The notes below the pieces were generated by a model. That model searched no databases, was not told the origin of the DNA, and was given only the letters and a program-made list of their open reading frames with translations. From positions 124,001-188,000 of the forward strand of contig NZ_OZ035011.1 in NCBI RefSeq assembly GCF_964031165.1: a DNA stretch of 64,000 nucleotides, given 5' to 3'. A program made the position numbers and the translations under genes. Source of the DNA: Rickettsiella endosymbiont of Rhagonycha lignosa. Its GTDB lineage: Bacteria > Pseudomonadota > Gammaproteobacteria > Diplorickettsiales > Diplorickettsiaceae. The stretch's first letter is position 1. Each line of letters opens with the position of its first letter. Shown in pieces: positions 35,367 to 44,462 of this stretch.

Positions 35367-37604
35367 GTGGCTTTTCTTAAAAAATTTATTTCAATTTGGA
35401 ATGAAATAAAGAAATTTCCTGGTTTTATGGGTAAGGCAATTGCAGTGGATCATTTAAATGATACCACCGCGTTTCCTTGGTTTTTAAATTTTTCCAAAAA
35501 TTTTTCAGCAGATTATAGAAAATGCAAAAGTAATCGATGGGATTATTTAATTTCTATTCACAATTTCGAAAATTCCAATCCGTATGACACTTCAGTTGAA
35601 AGCGATCCGGTTTATAAAAGATTCTCTTTAATTGACAAGTATAATGAACGATTATTTTTTTACTCCAAAGATAAAGCTAACCCATGGATTATTGACGATA
35701 GAGATGAAGACTGTGTTGTCCTACATAAAAAAAATTATTTTGAATTTGAAAATAAGTTAGCATTTATAATTGATGAAGAAATAGAAAAGAAAATTGCTAG
35801 TAATACCTTAACAGAAAAATATATTCAATTAGAAAAAAAACGTCTTTCGCAATTAGCGAAGCTAGCCTTGTTAAAAACAGTCATAGAAGAATGTTTAGAA
35901 GAAACCTCATCAGCGATAAGTTGTTTGGACAGTCAAGTTGCGATTGATCAATTTAGAAGTCTTATGGCTCAAGAAATGGACTCGACTTCCATTCAAAGTG
36001 AAATAAAAAAAATAAAAAAACAACAAGAAAAATTAAATAAAGAATTACATGTGCATTTTTTAAAAAAAACAGAAACTGTGCGAATTTACTCAATTATTTC
36101 TATTTGGGAGAAAATAATCAAATTTGTTAGTAAAAACAAACCCATGCAGTTTTTTACAGTGCTTTGGTATGGATTGAGTAGCCACGCCAACTTGTTAAGT
36201 TGGATTAGTTTTTTATTGCTTTTTTTTTCTTTTTCATTGTATAGCTTTCCAATTATTTTCTTAGTTTTGGGTATATCCTTAACAAGTTATTTAATCTTAC
36301 GTTTTTTTTATTTAGTTAAAAAAGATTCTGTCATCTTTCCAAATTTAGCTACCACAGAAGCCGAAGAAATTCTTAAAGTTTTAAAAATTGAAATATTCAA
36401 TGAAGAAAAAAGTAAGAATGAATTTAAATTAATTCAAGAAATAGTTTTTGATTTATCAAAAAAAAAACTAAATATAAATGAGTTTCTAAATTCAATTTCA
36501 AGCATTCAAAGAAATTTATATTCAGTTCATTTGTCATCCTTAAATATACAAGAATCGAAACTTTATCGATATTTAGCAGAGGTTTATCCAAAAACACAGT
36601 TTATAGCTTCATTAACCATTAATTTAACCAGCATAGTACTTTATACTTACTTGTTAACTTGGGCTATACATAGTGTTTTTTTGTTTATTGGTATGCTTAG
36701 TTTGGCGACGCTTAGCGCTTCCCCTTTAGCAATAGGCATTTTAATTTTAATTGCAGCAACTTTTTTTTTAGCAAATCACCTTTGTGAATTTCGTGTTAGA
36801 GAAGATTTTTATGAACGTACTTTTCTAAATCGAATCAATGAAAAATGTGAATATTATTTTAAAGATAATAATGGTAAGCAACAAATTATTCAAATAGAGA
36901 AATGGAAAAAATTTGAATATTTACAAGATAATATTGAATTTTTAGAATGTGAATTCAAGATTTTTTTTGAGAAAAACAAACTAGATAATTTAGATAAAAA
37001 ATTTTATAGTTTGTTTGATAGCTATGTGCTTAAAAAAAATGTTTATACTTCTTATGATCAAGATAAGGTATCAGGCGATTCGACTGCAGGTTTTAGAAAG
37101 TTTAAAAAATTTTTGAATCGATCCTTTGCTTTCTTTGGGGGTAGTTTTTATGGATATAACTTAACACAGCAAATCGTATGGAAAAGTAACCTAGGGATAC
37201 ATACCCTGGTTAAGACACTTACTTTGCCCTTAGTGTTAATTTTTATCCCTTTGATGATTATCAATGGTATTGCTAATTTTATTACTTATCATTTGCATAG
37301 CCGACAACGAAGTCGTTTTGAAATGGTAAAAAATTTAGATAGTAGAATTGAAGTTTTAGAACAAACGAACAAAAAGCTTTTATTTTTGGCAACACTTTTA
37401 AGTTTAGAGCTCAAACATTCATCCGACCAGACTGTGCATCTAAATACTCATCCGGAAGCGCATGCGGATTTATTGTTGTCCACTAAAAGTGTTTCTTTCA
37501 AGCAAACTGATCATTTTTCTTTTTTCAAAAAGAATCACCAAGAAATAAAATCAAATGAAAAAAATGAAATATCAAGTTCTATGATAAATATTTCTAAGAC
37601 TTAA
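35367..37604 (+). CDS. Large membrane and coiled-coil protein, function unknown
   Basis: 745 residues from a GTG start with no good ribosome site; the first in-frame ATG is at 35427. A soluble N-terminal region (1-135) is followed by a long charged helix (135-230, coiled-coil-like), a hydrophobic pair (277-317), a second helical section, another hydrophobic pair (412-470), a soluble part (475-605), a hydrophobic segment (612-642), a short helix and a polar Ser/Lys tail. The segments are compatible with five transmembrane spans. Family not recognised. It precedes the SPFH gene by 167 nt with a separate control region between them. Confidence 0.65.
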   Translation: MAFLKKFISIWNEIKKFPGFMGKAIAVDHLNDTTAFPWFLNFSKNFSADYRKCKSNRWDYLISIHNFENSNPYDTSVESDPVYKRFSLIDKYNERLFFYSKDKANPWIIDDRDEDCVVLHKKNYFEFENKLAFIIDEEIEKKIASNTLTEKYIQLEKKRLSQLAKLALLKTVIEECLEETSSAISCLDSQVAIDQFRSLMAQEMDSTSIQSEIKKIKKQQEKLNKELHVHFLKKTETVRIYSIISIWEKIIKFVSKNKPMQFFTVLWYGLSSHANLLSWISFLLLFFSFSLYSFPIIFLVLGISLTSYLILRFFYLVKKDSVIFPNLATTEAEEILKVLKIEIFNEEKSKNEFKLIQEIVFDLSKKKLNINEFLNSISSIQRNLYSVHLSSLNIQESKLYRYLAEVYPKTQFIASLTINLTSIVLYTYLLTWAIHSVFLFIGMLSLATLSASPLAIGILILIAATFFLANHLCEFRVREDFYERTFLNRINEKCEYYFKDNNGKQQIIQIEKWKKFEYLQDNIEFLECEFKIFFEKNKLDNLDKKFYSLFDSYVLKKNVYTSYDQDKVSGDSTAGFRKFKKFLNRSFAFFGGSFYGYNLTQQIVWKSNLGIHTLVKTLTLPLVLIFIPLMIINGIANFITYHLHSRQRSRFEMVKNLDSRIEVLEQTNKKLLFLATLLSLELKHSSDQTVHLNTHPEAHADLLLSTKSVSFKQTDHFSFFKKNHQEIKSNEKNEISSSMINISKT

Positions 37605-37721
37605 ATTCAAAAATTTTAATATTTTTTTAAGTCAATGCTTGCCTTATATTAAGCCTAATCATCTTGAATTCAGAGTTTATGCGTCAGAAACATTTTTATT
37701 GCTCTTAGATCTGAATTCGCA

Positions 37722-37740
37722 TTATACTTTTTAAGTATAA
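37722..37740. promoter_or_regulatory. Perfect inverted repeat before the SPFH gene
   Basis: TTATACTT and AAGTATAA are complementary arms with a 3-nt spacer, 31 nt before the ATG at 37772. The position fits an operator overlapping the promoter or start of transcription. A similar but wider-spaced pair of arms occurs at 63562-63598. Confidence 0.4.
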
Positions 37741-37771
37741 CATTATCAGTTTGCCATATGAGGGCTTTCCC

Positions 37772-39565
37772 ATGGGATATACAATTACTGTTAGGGCAGA
37801 TAAATCGGTTTTACTTTCAGAAAACGAACAGATTAATAAAAATAAGATTCTTTTCTTAAATCATCCCAATGCTCTGGAAGAAAAACTTTCTATTTTACAA
37901 AAAACCTCCTCTATTCTAATTACCAAAAATGAAGAATGGTTTTCCTTGGAAACAGAAGAGCCTATCCAAGAATTTGTTGATTCATTAAAAAACTTGAATT
38001 TTTTGGAGGAAGATATCTACGAAAAATTACAGGATTTGTTATCCGTTAATCCAGTAGGTAATGAACTCTACAATGCGATTAAGGACCATGTTGTTAAGGA
38101 TTACTGCATGGATAAACTTCATTATACAACCTATTCGCTTGCAGAACGGTGTTTACGTTTCCTGCTCGCTTTATTTACTTTGCCAATATCTATTTTCAGA
38201 GTGCACCTAGTTAATGAAGGAGAGATGGGTTTAGTGTTACGTTCTGGGAAACCTGAAATACTCCCACCTGGATGGCACGTCATGCTCGCGCCTACCACTG
38301 AATTTGTTGGTAAAAAAAGAGTAGACGAGCCTTACATTCAACATGGTGCGATGAAATTGATTCGGGTTCAAAAAGGTCAGTTAGGCTATGCTCAGGATAC
38401 TGACAAGGGAAGGCATTTATTCTTGATGCCAGGGTTCCATATTATCCGCTCTGCTACGACCAAATTTAATAAATTTTTAGATTTGAAAAGGGAGATCAAT
38501 GAATTGGATCCAGGTTGGTTGGTCTCAATTAGAACAGGAACAGAAGGTGTTGTTTATGATGAGAGAGCATGCTTAGAGATGAAAAAGCCAGGGTTTCATT
38601 TTATTGTCCCGCCCTCTAAACTAGTAAAAATTATATCGACTCAAGATAGTATAATGGAATTACCAGAAGCTACTTATGAGAGCAGTGATTATGTTCCTCT
38701 GAAAATCAAAGCTGATGTATTCTATAGAATAACTAATACTGAAAAAGTATGTAAGAAAATTGATCCTAACCTGTTAGATAAATATATCCATGACACAGCT
38801 ATAGCTACTTTAAGCGGGATCATTCGAAATTCTACCTTTAAAGAAATTGGCCAAAGTTCTACGCCTGCCTATAATGCTAGTTCTAGTTCCACTACTCATC
38901 AAGATTTAAATAATTCAGAGTTATCTCCGCCTCCCTATTCTTTTTATTCAAAAGTGCATGATGCCTTTATTCGGGAATTGCAACGGCATGGGATCCATAA
39001 TTTAGGAATAGATATCTTTAATATAAGAATTGAATCGTTAAGCATACAGGATAAGGAATTAGCTAAAACTATTGCTTCACAGTCTGTCCGGTTTGCTGAA
39101 ACACAAGCTAAATTAGCTAATATGGAAGCGGGCAATCAAATTCAAGAGGCTGATGCTAAACAAAAGGCAAGTAGCCGACTTATTGAAGCACAAGCGCAAG
39201 CAACGGCTATTACAATGCAAGCAAATGCCGAAGCAGAAGCTATTAAGATCAAAGCAAATGCTGAAGCAGAAGCTATTGAAGTTACAGGAAAAGCACAAAA
39301 TCAAACTTTAATAGGTAAATGGGAGGCTTTAGCATTAGGGGGTAAGGCTGTGGAAGGTAATCTTACAGCTCAGCAAGCGGCTTTGCTACTGGTAAATAAT
39401 GAGCAACTAAATGGTGTAAAAAAGATAATTTATTTACCAAGTGAAATGACACAAGGGAGAATAGGAAATCTCATAAACCATGGGATTTTTGCGAATAATG
39501 ATAATCCTCAATTGAATTCGGCTAATCTTTTGCCGCAAAACACAGAGCATGTTTTTGAACGGTAA
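37772..39565 (+). CDS. SPFH/Band 7 protein with three N-terminal vault-like repeats
   Basis: About 597 residues. The ATG at 37772 follows GAGGG; the longer frame from TTG 37751 lacks a ribosome site. Order, numbered from the TTG frame: a unique N-terminal domain (8-130), a hydrophobic stretch (134-150), then three similar units of about 30 residues at 152-182, 204-233 and 257-286. Each unit carries the pattern valine, spacer, glycine pair, strand, PGxH. An SPFH core follows (about 300-435, interrupted by a Ser/Thr/Pro loop at 368-398), then an Ala/Glu-rich coiled coil (445-515) and a C-terminal domain. The order matches eukaryotic major vault protein (repeats, shoulder, cap helix). Function unknown. 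Confidence 0.8.
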   Translation: MGYTITVRADKSVLLSENEQINKNKILFLNHPNALEEKLSILQKTSSILITKNEEWFSLETEEPIQEFVDSLKNLNFLEEDIYEKLQDLLSVNPVGNELYNAIKDHVVKDYCMDKLHYTTYSLAERCLRFLLALFTLPISIFRVHLVNEGEMGLVLRSGKPEILPPGWHVMLAPTTEFVGKKRVDEPYIQHGAMKLIRVQKGQLGYAQDTDKGRHLFLMPGFHIIRSATTKFNKFLDLKREINELDPGWLVSIRTGTEGVVYDERACLEMKKPGFHFIVPPSKLVKIISTQDSIMELPEATYESSDYVPLKIKADVFYRITNTEKVCKKIDPNLLDKYIHDTAIATLSGIIRNSTFKEIGQSSTPAYNASSSSTTHQDLNNSELSPPPYSFYSKVHDAFIRELQRHGIHNLGIDIFNIRIESLSIQDKELAKTIASQSVRFAETQAKLANMEAGNQIQEADAKQKASSRLIEAQAQATAITMQANAEAEAIKIKANAEAEAIEVTGKAQNQTLIGKWEALALGGKAVEGNLTAQQAALLLVNNEQLNGVKKIIYLPSEMTQGRIGNLINHGIFANNDNPQLNSANLLPQNTEHVFER

Positions 39566-39817
39566 ATATATTCGAGTTAGCAAATAAAATTGTGAAATTA
39601 GTAAGGCAGGTTTAGTAACTAAGGTAAATTGCGAGGTTATTGAAAACACATATGGAAAAATTAATGCACTTTAATAATTAAGGTGGTTTATTGCTCACTT
39701 TAGAAGGAACTAGTTCATTAACGAACTCATAAATTAATAATTGGCAAACTTGATAGTTTAGTTTATAACTTTCTTTAAGCTTTAGAGCATAAAAAGTTAT
39801 ATGTTGAAGGATTTGCT

Positions 39818-41014
39818 TTGGAAATTTATTTAGTCGGCGGTGCAGTACGTGATCAATTATTGGGTTATCCAGTAAAAGAACGTGATTATGTCGTCGTAGG
39901 CACAAGTCCTGAGGAAATGTTAAAGCAAGGATTTCGCTTAATTGGTAAAGATTTCCCAGTATTTCTTCATCCTAAAACTCATGAAGAATATGCTTTAGCG
40001 CGTACAGAACGCAAAATAGGTCCTGGATATAAAGGATTTGCTTGCTATGCAGCGCCTGATGTATCGCTCGAGGATGATTTAAAACGTAGAGATCTGACCA
40101 TTAATGCGATGGCGAAAAATAGTAGCGGCGATATTATTGATCCTTTTCAGGGACAAAAAGATATAGAGAATAAGTTATTACGCCATGTTTCTCCCGCCTT
40201 TAGTGAAGATCCAGTTCGAATTTTAAGAGTTGCGCGTTTTATGGCGCGATTTGCTCCATTAGGCTTTCGAGTAGCTAAAGAAACCATGGAATTAATGAAA
40301 GCCATGGTGTCTGTCGGTGAAGTACAAGCGTTGGTGCCAGAACGAGTTTGGCAAGAATTTTCAACTGCGCTCAACGAAGCTGCGCCACAAGCTTTTATTA
40401 AAACCTTGTATGATTGCGGAGCATTAGCCGTTTTGTTTCCTGAGCTACAAGAATTATATACGCAGTATGATCGAGTAGCTGACCAACGATCACTGGGCCA
40501 ACATAATTATTTATCTGTTTTAGAAAAAGCAGTGGCGTTGACTGATGATCCGCAAGTACGATTTGCAGCAATACTTTGTGATTTTGGCAAGGGTGTAGCA
40601 AAAGAAGAAACGCAAACAGGAGTTCATAAGATAGAAGCTTTATGTCAGCGTTATCGCATACCGCATGCTTATGTAGCGCTTGCAGTTACAGCGGCGGCTT
40701 ATCATCTGCTTTGTCACCGGGCATTAGAACTCGATGCACAATCTTTGTATATTTTACTAGAAAAAACCGATGCATTTAGACAATCCTCACGTTTAGACCA
40801 GTTTTTATTGGTTTGTGAAGCGGATTTTCAAGCTTATTCTGGATTGGGAAAAACAATTTATCTACAAAAAGATAGAATCTTAGCAGCTTTTGCTGCGGCT
40901 AAAAAAGTTTCTGCTAATAAGATAAAAAAATTGGGTCTTAGTGGCGCAGCCTTGGGGAAAAAACTAGTTGAAGATCGTATTAAAGCGATATCTGATTTTT
41001 TACAAAACACCTAA
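39818..41014 (+). CDS. cca: CCA tRNA nucleotidyltransferase with altered HD domain
   Basis: Adds or repairs the 3' CCA of tRNAs. 398 residues starting at TTG 39818, preceded by GAAGG with 7-nt spacing; the protein begins MEIYLVGGAVRDQLLG, the family N-terminus. Catalytic carboxylates E21/D23 (KERDYVVVG), RRDLTINAMA and the neck and body motifs are present. The C-terminal half corresponds to the HD phosphohydrolase domain of E. coli Cca, but the metal-binding HD pair reads C254-D255 (ILCDFGKG). The phosphatase/2',3'-cyclic phosphodiesterase activity is therefore probably lost. Confidence 0.94.
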   Translation: MEIYLVGGAVRDQLLGYPVKERDYVVVGTSPEEMLKQGFRLIGKDFPVFLHPKTHEEYALARTERKIGPGYKGFACYAAPDVSLEDDLKRRDLTINAMAKNSSGDIIDPFQGQKDIENKLLRHVSPAFSEDPVRILRVARFMARFAPLGFRVAKETMELMKAMVSVGEVQALVPERVWQEFSTALNEAAPQAFIKTLYDCGALAVLFPELQELYTQYDRVADQRSLGQHNYLSVLEKAVALTDDPQVRFAAILCDFGKGVAKEETQTGVHKIEALCQRYRIPHAYVALAVTAAAYHLLCHRALELDAQSLYILLEKTDAFRQSSRLDQFLLVCEADFQAYSGLGKTIYLQKDRILAAFAAAKKVSANKIKKLGLSGAALGKKLVEDRIKAISDFLQNT

Positions 41015-41104
41015 ACCATTTCCTGCTACTAGGCGTCTGGCAATAGTCCATCCTTTTTTTGCGAATCAAGTCATTGCAAGCAATAGCAGAGTCTCTTAGA
41101 ATGT

Positions 41105-41122
41105 GCACTCACCTGTGAGTGC
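41105..41122. other. Hairpin between cca and leucine dehydrogenase
   Basis: GCACTCA (41105-41111) pairs perfectly with TGAGTGC (41116-41122) over a 4-nt loop, followed by TTTCATT. It may be a weak terminator for cca or a leader element of the next gene, which starts 68 nt downstream. Confidence 0.35.
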
Positions 41123-41189
41123 TTTCATTAGCGATGGATTCAGTATTACTTAAAGAATAGGTTGATATTTTAAGGACCCAACATTTTTT

Positions 41190-42233
41190 ATGTTAAGTGA
41201 TGAGCTACTAAGCTATGCAAAAAAACTTGGTTTTGGTGAACTTTTTTTTAAAATTGATCAGATTAACCAACTTTGTGCCATTGTAGCGATACATAGCACA
41301 CGCTTAGGTCCCGCCTTAGGCGGATGTCGTTTTATCGAATATGCTTCGATCGATCATGCTATTCATGATGCTTTGCGTTTAGCACAGGGAATGAGTTACA
41401 AAGCAGCATTAGCTAATTTACCTTTAGGCGGGGGTAAAACAGTGTTAATGCGTCCTAAAGAATTGTCAGATCGTAGTGCTTACTTTCGCGCGTTGGGACG
41501 TTTTGTGAATGAATTTAAGGGACGTTATATTATTGCGATGGATAGTGGTGTGGTGATTGAAGATATGGATAGCATTGCACTTGAGACGCCTTATGTCGTC
41601 ACTACTTCTAAGCATAAAGGCAATCCGGCACCTTATACTGCTTTAAGTGTCTTATATGGTATTGAAGCAGCAGTTAAATTTAAATTGCATCTTGATCATT
41701 TAGAAGGTGTTCACGTTGCCATCCAAGGTATGGGACATGTGGGTTTTGCTTTAGCGAATGCATTGCAAAAAAAAGGGGCTCGTTTAACGGTTTGTGACAA
41801 TAACACCGAACTAATGCAACACTATGTAAAAGATTTAAAGGCTAAAATTGTCGAACCTGAGGAAATTTATGCAGTAAAATGCGATGTCTTTTCCCCGTGC
41901 GCTTTAGGGGCTGTTCTGAATGATGAATCAATTTCTCAATTGAATACAGCGATTGTGGCCGGTTCCGCTAATAATCAATTAGCCGAACCACGACATGCAG
42001 AAGTATTGCATCAAAAAGGGATTTTATATGCTCCGGATTTTGTAATTAATGCAGGAGGTTTGATTTATGCTTATGCTGAATACCAAAATCGTTTGAATCG
42101 AGAACATGTGGTACAACATATATCAACAATTTATAGTACACTTTTAAAAATATTTAAGACTGCACATGAGGAAAATAAACCCCCCAGTATAATTGCGGAT
42201 AGTTTGGCTGAATCACGATTAAATAGTATTTAA
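41190..42233 (+). CDS. ldh: Leucine dehydrogenase (Glu/Leu/Phe/Val dehydrogenase family)
   Basis: NAD-dependent reversible deamination of branched-chain amino acids to 2-oxoacids. 347 residues. GPALGGCRF and the catalytic lysine segment MSYKAALANLPLGGGKTV are intact, followed by the Rossmann motif IQGMGHVGFALA and the NAGGLI segment near the end. The Leu/Val branch is favoured over glutamate dehydrogenase by length and by context: 2-oxoacid dehydrogenase subunits follow 162 nt downstream. I see nothing definite in the intervening gap. Confidence 0.9.
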   Translation: MLSDELLSYAKKLGFGELFFKIDQINQLCAIVAIHSTRLGPALGGCRFIEYASIDHAIHDALRLAQGMSYKAALANLPLGGGKTVLMRPKELSDRSAYFRALGRFVNEFKGRYIIAMDSGVVIEDMDSIALETPYVVTTSKHKGNPAPYTALSVLYGIEAAVKFKLHLDHLEGVHVAIQGMGHVGFALANALQKKGARLTVCDNNTELMQHYVKDLKAKIVEPEEIYAVKCDVFSPCALGAVLNDESISQLNTAIVAGSANNQLAEPRHAEVLHQKGILYAPDFVINAGGLIYAYAEYQNRLNREHVVQHISTIYSTLLKIFKTAHEENKPPSIIADSLAESRLNSI

Positions 42234-42394
42234 AAAAATTTATACTTACAGCAATTGGATTTTTGGCAAGTGTCGCGTCTCATGCATAAATCATGGTATA
42301 TCCCTATAACCTTGAGAATTGCGAATCGAACGGCAACCCCAATAAAAATTCAAGTGCGAAGTAGTTCAGATAACACTTTTTAAAAGAGGTTAAT

Positions 42395-43486
42395 ATGAGC
42401 GAGGTTGCGAGATTCTCTATTGAGTATACTCGTTTTCTGGATTCTAAGGGCGAAGCTCAACAAGATTTGCCAGTATTTGCGCACAACCTGCATGAATTAT
42501 TAAAATTGTATCAGCAAATGATGCTCACGCGTCTTTTTGATTACAAAGCGGTGGCATTACAAAGAACAGGTATGCTCAATACTTATGCTTCTACACTTGG
42601 ACAAGAAGCTATTTCTGTTGGGATAGGTGCGAGTATGCAAAGAGAGGATCTCTTTTGTCCTTTCTATCGTGATTATGCCGCGCAACTAATGCGTGGTGTA
42701 AAAATGAGTGAGATTCTTAGCTTTTGGAAAGGGAATGAATGGGGTAATCATTTTAGTGAGTGTCCCCTAGATTTCCCTATTTGTGTGCCGATTGCAACAC
42801 AGCTTTTACATGCAGCAGGTGTTGCGACGGCTTTTAAACTTCGTAAACAAGCAAGGGTGGTTGTATCAACCTGCGGTGATGGTGCTACATCTGAAGGTGA
42901 TTTCTATGAAGCCTTAAATATCGCGGGCGTTTGGCAACTACCGATTGTGTTTGTTATTGATAATAATCAATGGGCAATTTCTGTACCTCGTAAACATCAA
43001 TCTCATGCACAAACTTTAGCACAAAAAGCCATTGCTGCAGGAATTCATGGCGAACAGGTTGATGGAAATGATGTTATTGCCATGAAATTTGTGATGGATA
43101 AAGCGATTGCCAAAGCACGTGATGGGCATGGCCCTAGTCTCATAGAAGCTTTGAGCTATCGATTATGTGATCATACCACTGCCGATGATGCGAGCCGCTA
43201 TCGTCGTGAGGAAGAATTGCAACAAGCCTGGCAAGAAGAACCCTTAAGACGCTTGAAAAATTATTTAATTAATCAAAAAAGCTGGTCGAATGAGGAAGAG
43301 GAAAATTTTAAAAAAGAATGTGAAAAAAAGATAGAAATCGCTGTGACTGAATATCTTTCCTTAGCTAAACCTGCAGTGACTGACCTATTTGATTATCATT
43401 TTGCAAAATTACCTCATGATTTAATTGAACAACGTATCGAAGCTGAAGCAATGTTTATGTTAAGTAAGGATCTTGGCAATGGCTGA
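42395..43486 (+). CDS. pdhA: 2-oxoacid dehydrogenase E1 component, alpha subunit
   Basis: Thiamine-diphosphate subunit that decarboxylates pyruvate or branched-chain 2-oxoacids. 363 residues; the ThDP motif is clear (TCGDGATSEGDFYEALN, then FVIDNNQWAIS), with the E1-alpha phosphorylation-loop region YRLCDHTTADDASRY. It heads an E1alpha-E1beta-E2-rsmA run with overlapping or nearly touching genes. The leucine dehydrogenase next door supports a branched-chain substrate, but pyruvate cannot be excluded from the sequence. Confidence 0.92.
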   Translation: MSEVARFSIEYTRFLDSKGEAQQDLPVFAHNLHELLKLYQQMMLTRLFDYKAVALQRTGMLNTYASTLGQEAISVGIGASMQREDLFCPFYRDYAAQLMRGVKMSEILSFWKGNEWGNHFSECPLDFPICVPIATQLLHAAGVATAFKLRKQARVVVSTCGDGATSEGDFYEALNIAGVWQLPIVFVIDNNQWAISVPRKHQSHAQTLAQKAIAAGIHGEQVDGNDVIAMKFVMDKAIAKARDGHGPSLIEALSYRLCDHTTADDASRYRREEELQQAWQEEPLRRLKNYLINQKSWSNEEEENFKKECEKKIEIAVTEYLSLAKPAVTDLFDYHFAKLPHDLIEQRIEAEAMFMLSKDLGNG

Positions 43487-44462
43487 AATAACATTGATAG
43501 AAGCAATTACGCAAGCATTAGCCTATGAAATGGCTGTAGATGAAGAAGTAGTTTTACTGGGTGAAGATATTGGTGTTAATGGAGGGGTATTTCGAGCAAC
43601 ATCTGAATTATTCAAAAAATTTGGTGCTGATCGAGTATTAGATACACCGTTAGCAGAATCTATGATAGCCGGTCTTACGATTGGTATGGCTACGCAAGGC
43701 TTAAAACCAGTTGCTGAATTTCAATTTATGGGGTTTAGTTATCCCGCATTAGATCAAATTATCAATCATGCAGCGCGTTTTCGGAATCGTACTCGTGGAC
43801 GTTTACATTGTCCTTTAGTGTTTCGCATGCCATACGGAGCAGGGATTCATGCCCCTGAACATCATTCTGAAAGTACTGAAGCTCTTTTTGCACATATTCC
43901 AGGTTTACGTGTGGTGATTCCTTCTTCACCCGCCCGAGCTTATGGTTTATTGTTGGCTTCGATCCGTAATCCTGATCCGGTTATTTTTTTAGAACCCACA
44001 CGCCTTTATCGTTTAAATAAACAAAAAGTACCGGATACCGGTGCAGCCTTACCTTTAGATCAAAGTTTTATTTTAAGAGAAGGCATCGATATCACTTTGA
44101 TTAGTTGGGGTTCGATGTTGCATGAAACTCTATTAGCTGCGGATAAATTATTAAAAGAGAAAGGAATGCATGCTGAAGTAATTGATGTTGCCACGATTAA
44201 ACCTTTAGATATTAATACTCTATTAAGCTCTGTAGAAAAAACAGGTCGATGTGTCATTATTCATGAGGCGGCTCGTTATTGTGGCGTTGGCGCAGAAATT
44301 ATAGCTCAATTAAGTGAAAAAGCATTTCTGTTTTTACAAGCACCACTACAGCGTGTTACCGGATATGATGTTACGGTTCCTTATGCGCAATTAGAAAAAC
44401 AGTATTTACCCAATGTTACTAGGATTTATAATGTGATTGAGCAAACATTGGAGTTTACATGA
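43479..44462 (+). CDS. pdhB: 2-oxoacid dehydrogenase E1 component, beta subunit
   Basis: 327 residues from ATG 43479 (MAEITLIEAI), which has an AAGGA site 9 nt upstream; a TTG two codons earlier is less likely. It overlaps the E1-alpha stop by 8 nt. LLGEDIGVNGGVFRAT, DTPLAESMIAGL and YGAGIHAPEHHSES are typical of E1-beta subunits that complete the ThDP site at the dimer interface. Its stop overlaps the E2 start by 4 nt (ATGA), so stoichiometric expression of the complex is likely. Confidence 0.94.
   Translation: MAEITLIEAITQALAYEMAVDEEVVLLGEDIGVNGGVFRATSELFKKFGADRVLDTPLAESMIAGLTIGMATQGLKPVAEFQFMGFSYPALDQIINHAARFRNRTRGRLHCPLVFRMPYGAGIHAPEHHSESTEALFAHIPGLRVVIPSSPARAYGLLLASIRNPDPVIFLEPTRLYRLNKQKVPDTGAALPLDQSFILREGIDITLISWGSMLHETLLAADKLLKEKGMHAEVIDVATIKPLDINTLLSSVEKTGRCVIIHEAARYCGVGAEIIAQLSEKAFLFLQAPLQRVTGYDVTVPYAQLEKQYLPNVTRIYNVIEQTLEFT

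Noticed and set aside
39135-39300. Near-repeat of about 30 nt (GCAAATGC.GAAGCAGAAGCTATT) that could suggest a mobile repeat
   Set aside because: It is in frame within the Ala/Glu coiled coil and explained by repetitive protein sequence.
39113-39304. Minus-strand open frame opposite the SPFH coiled coil, rich in Cys and Phe
   Set aside because: It mirrors the repetitive Ala/Glu codons of the plus-strand gene and has no ribosome site; a shadow frame.
42234-42394. Possible leader or RNA element before the E1-alpha gene
   Set aside because: No terminator-like hairpin, riboswitch core or conserved RNA pattern could be recognised.
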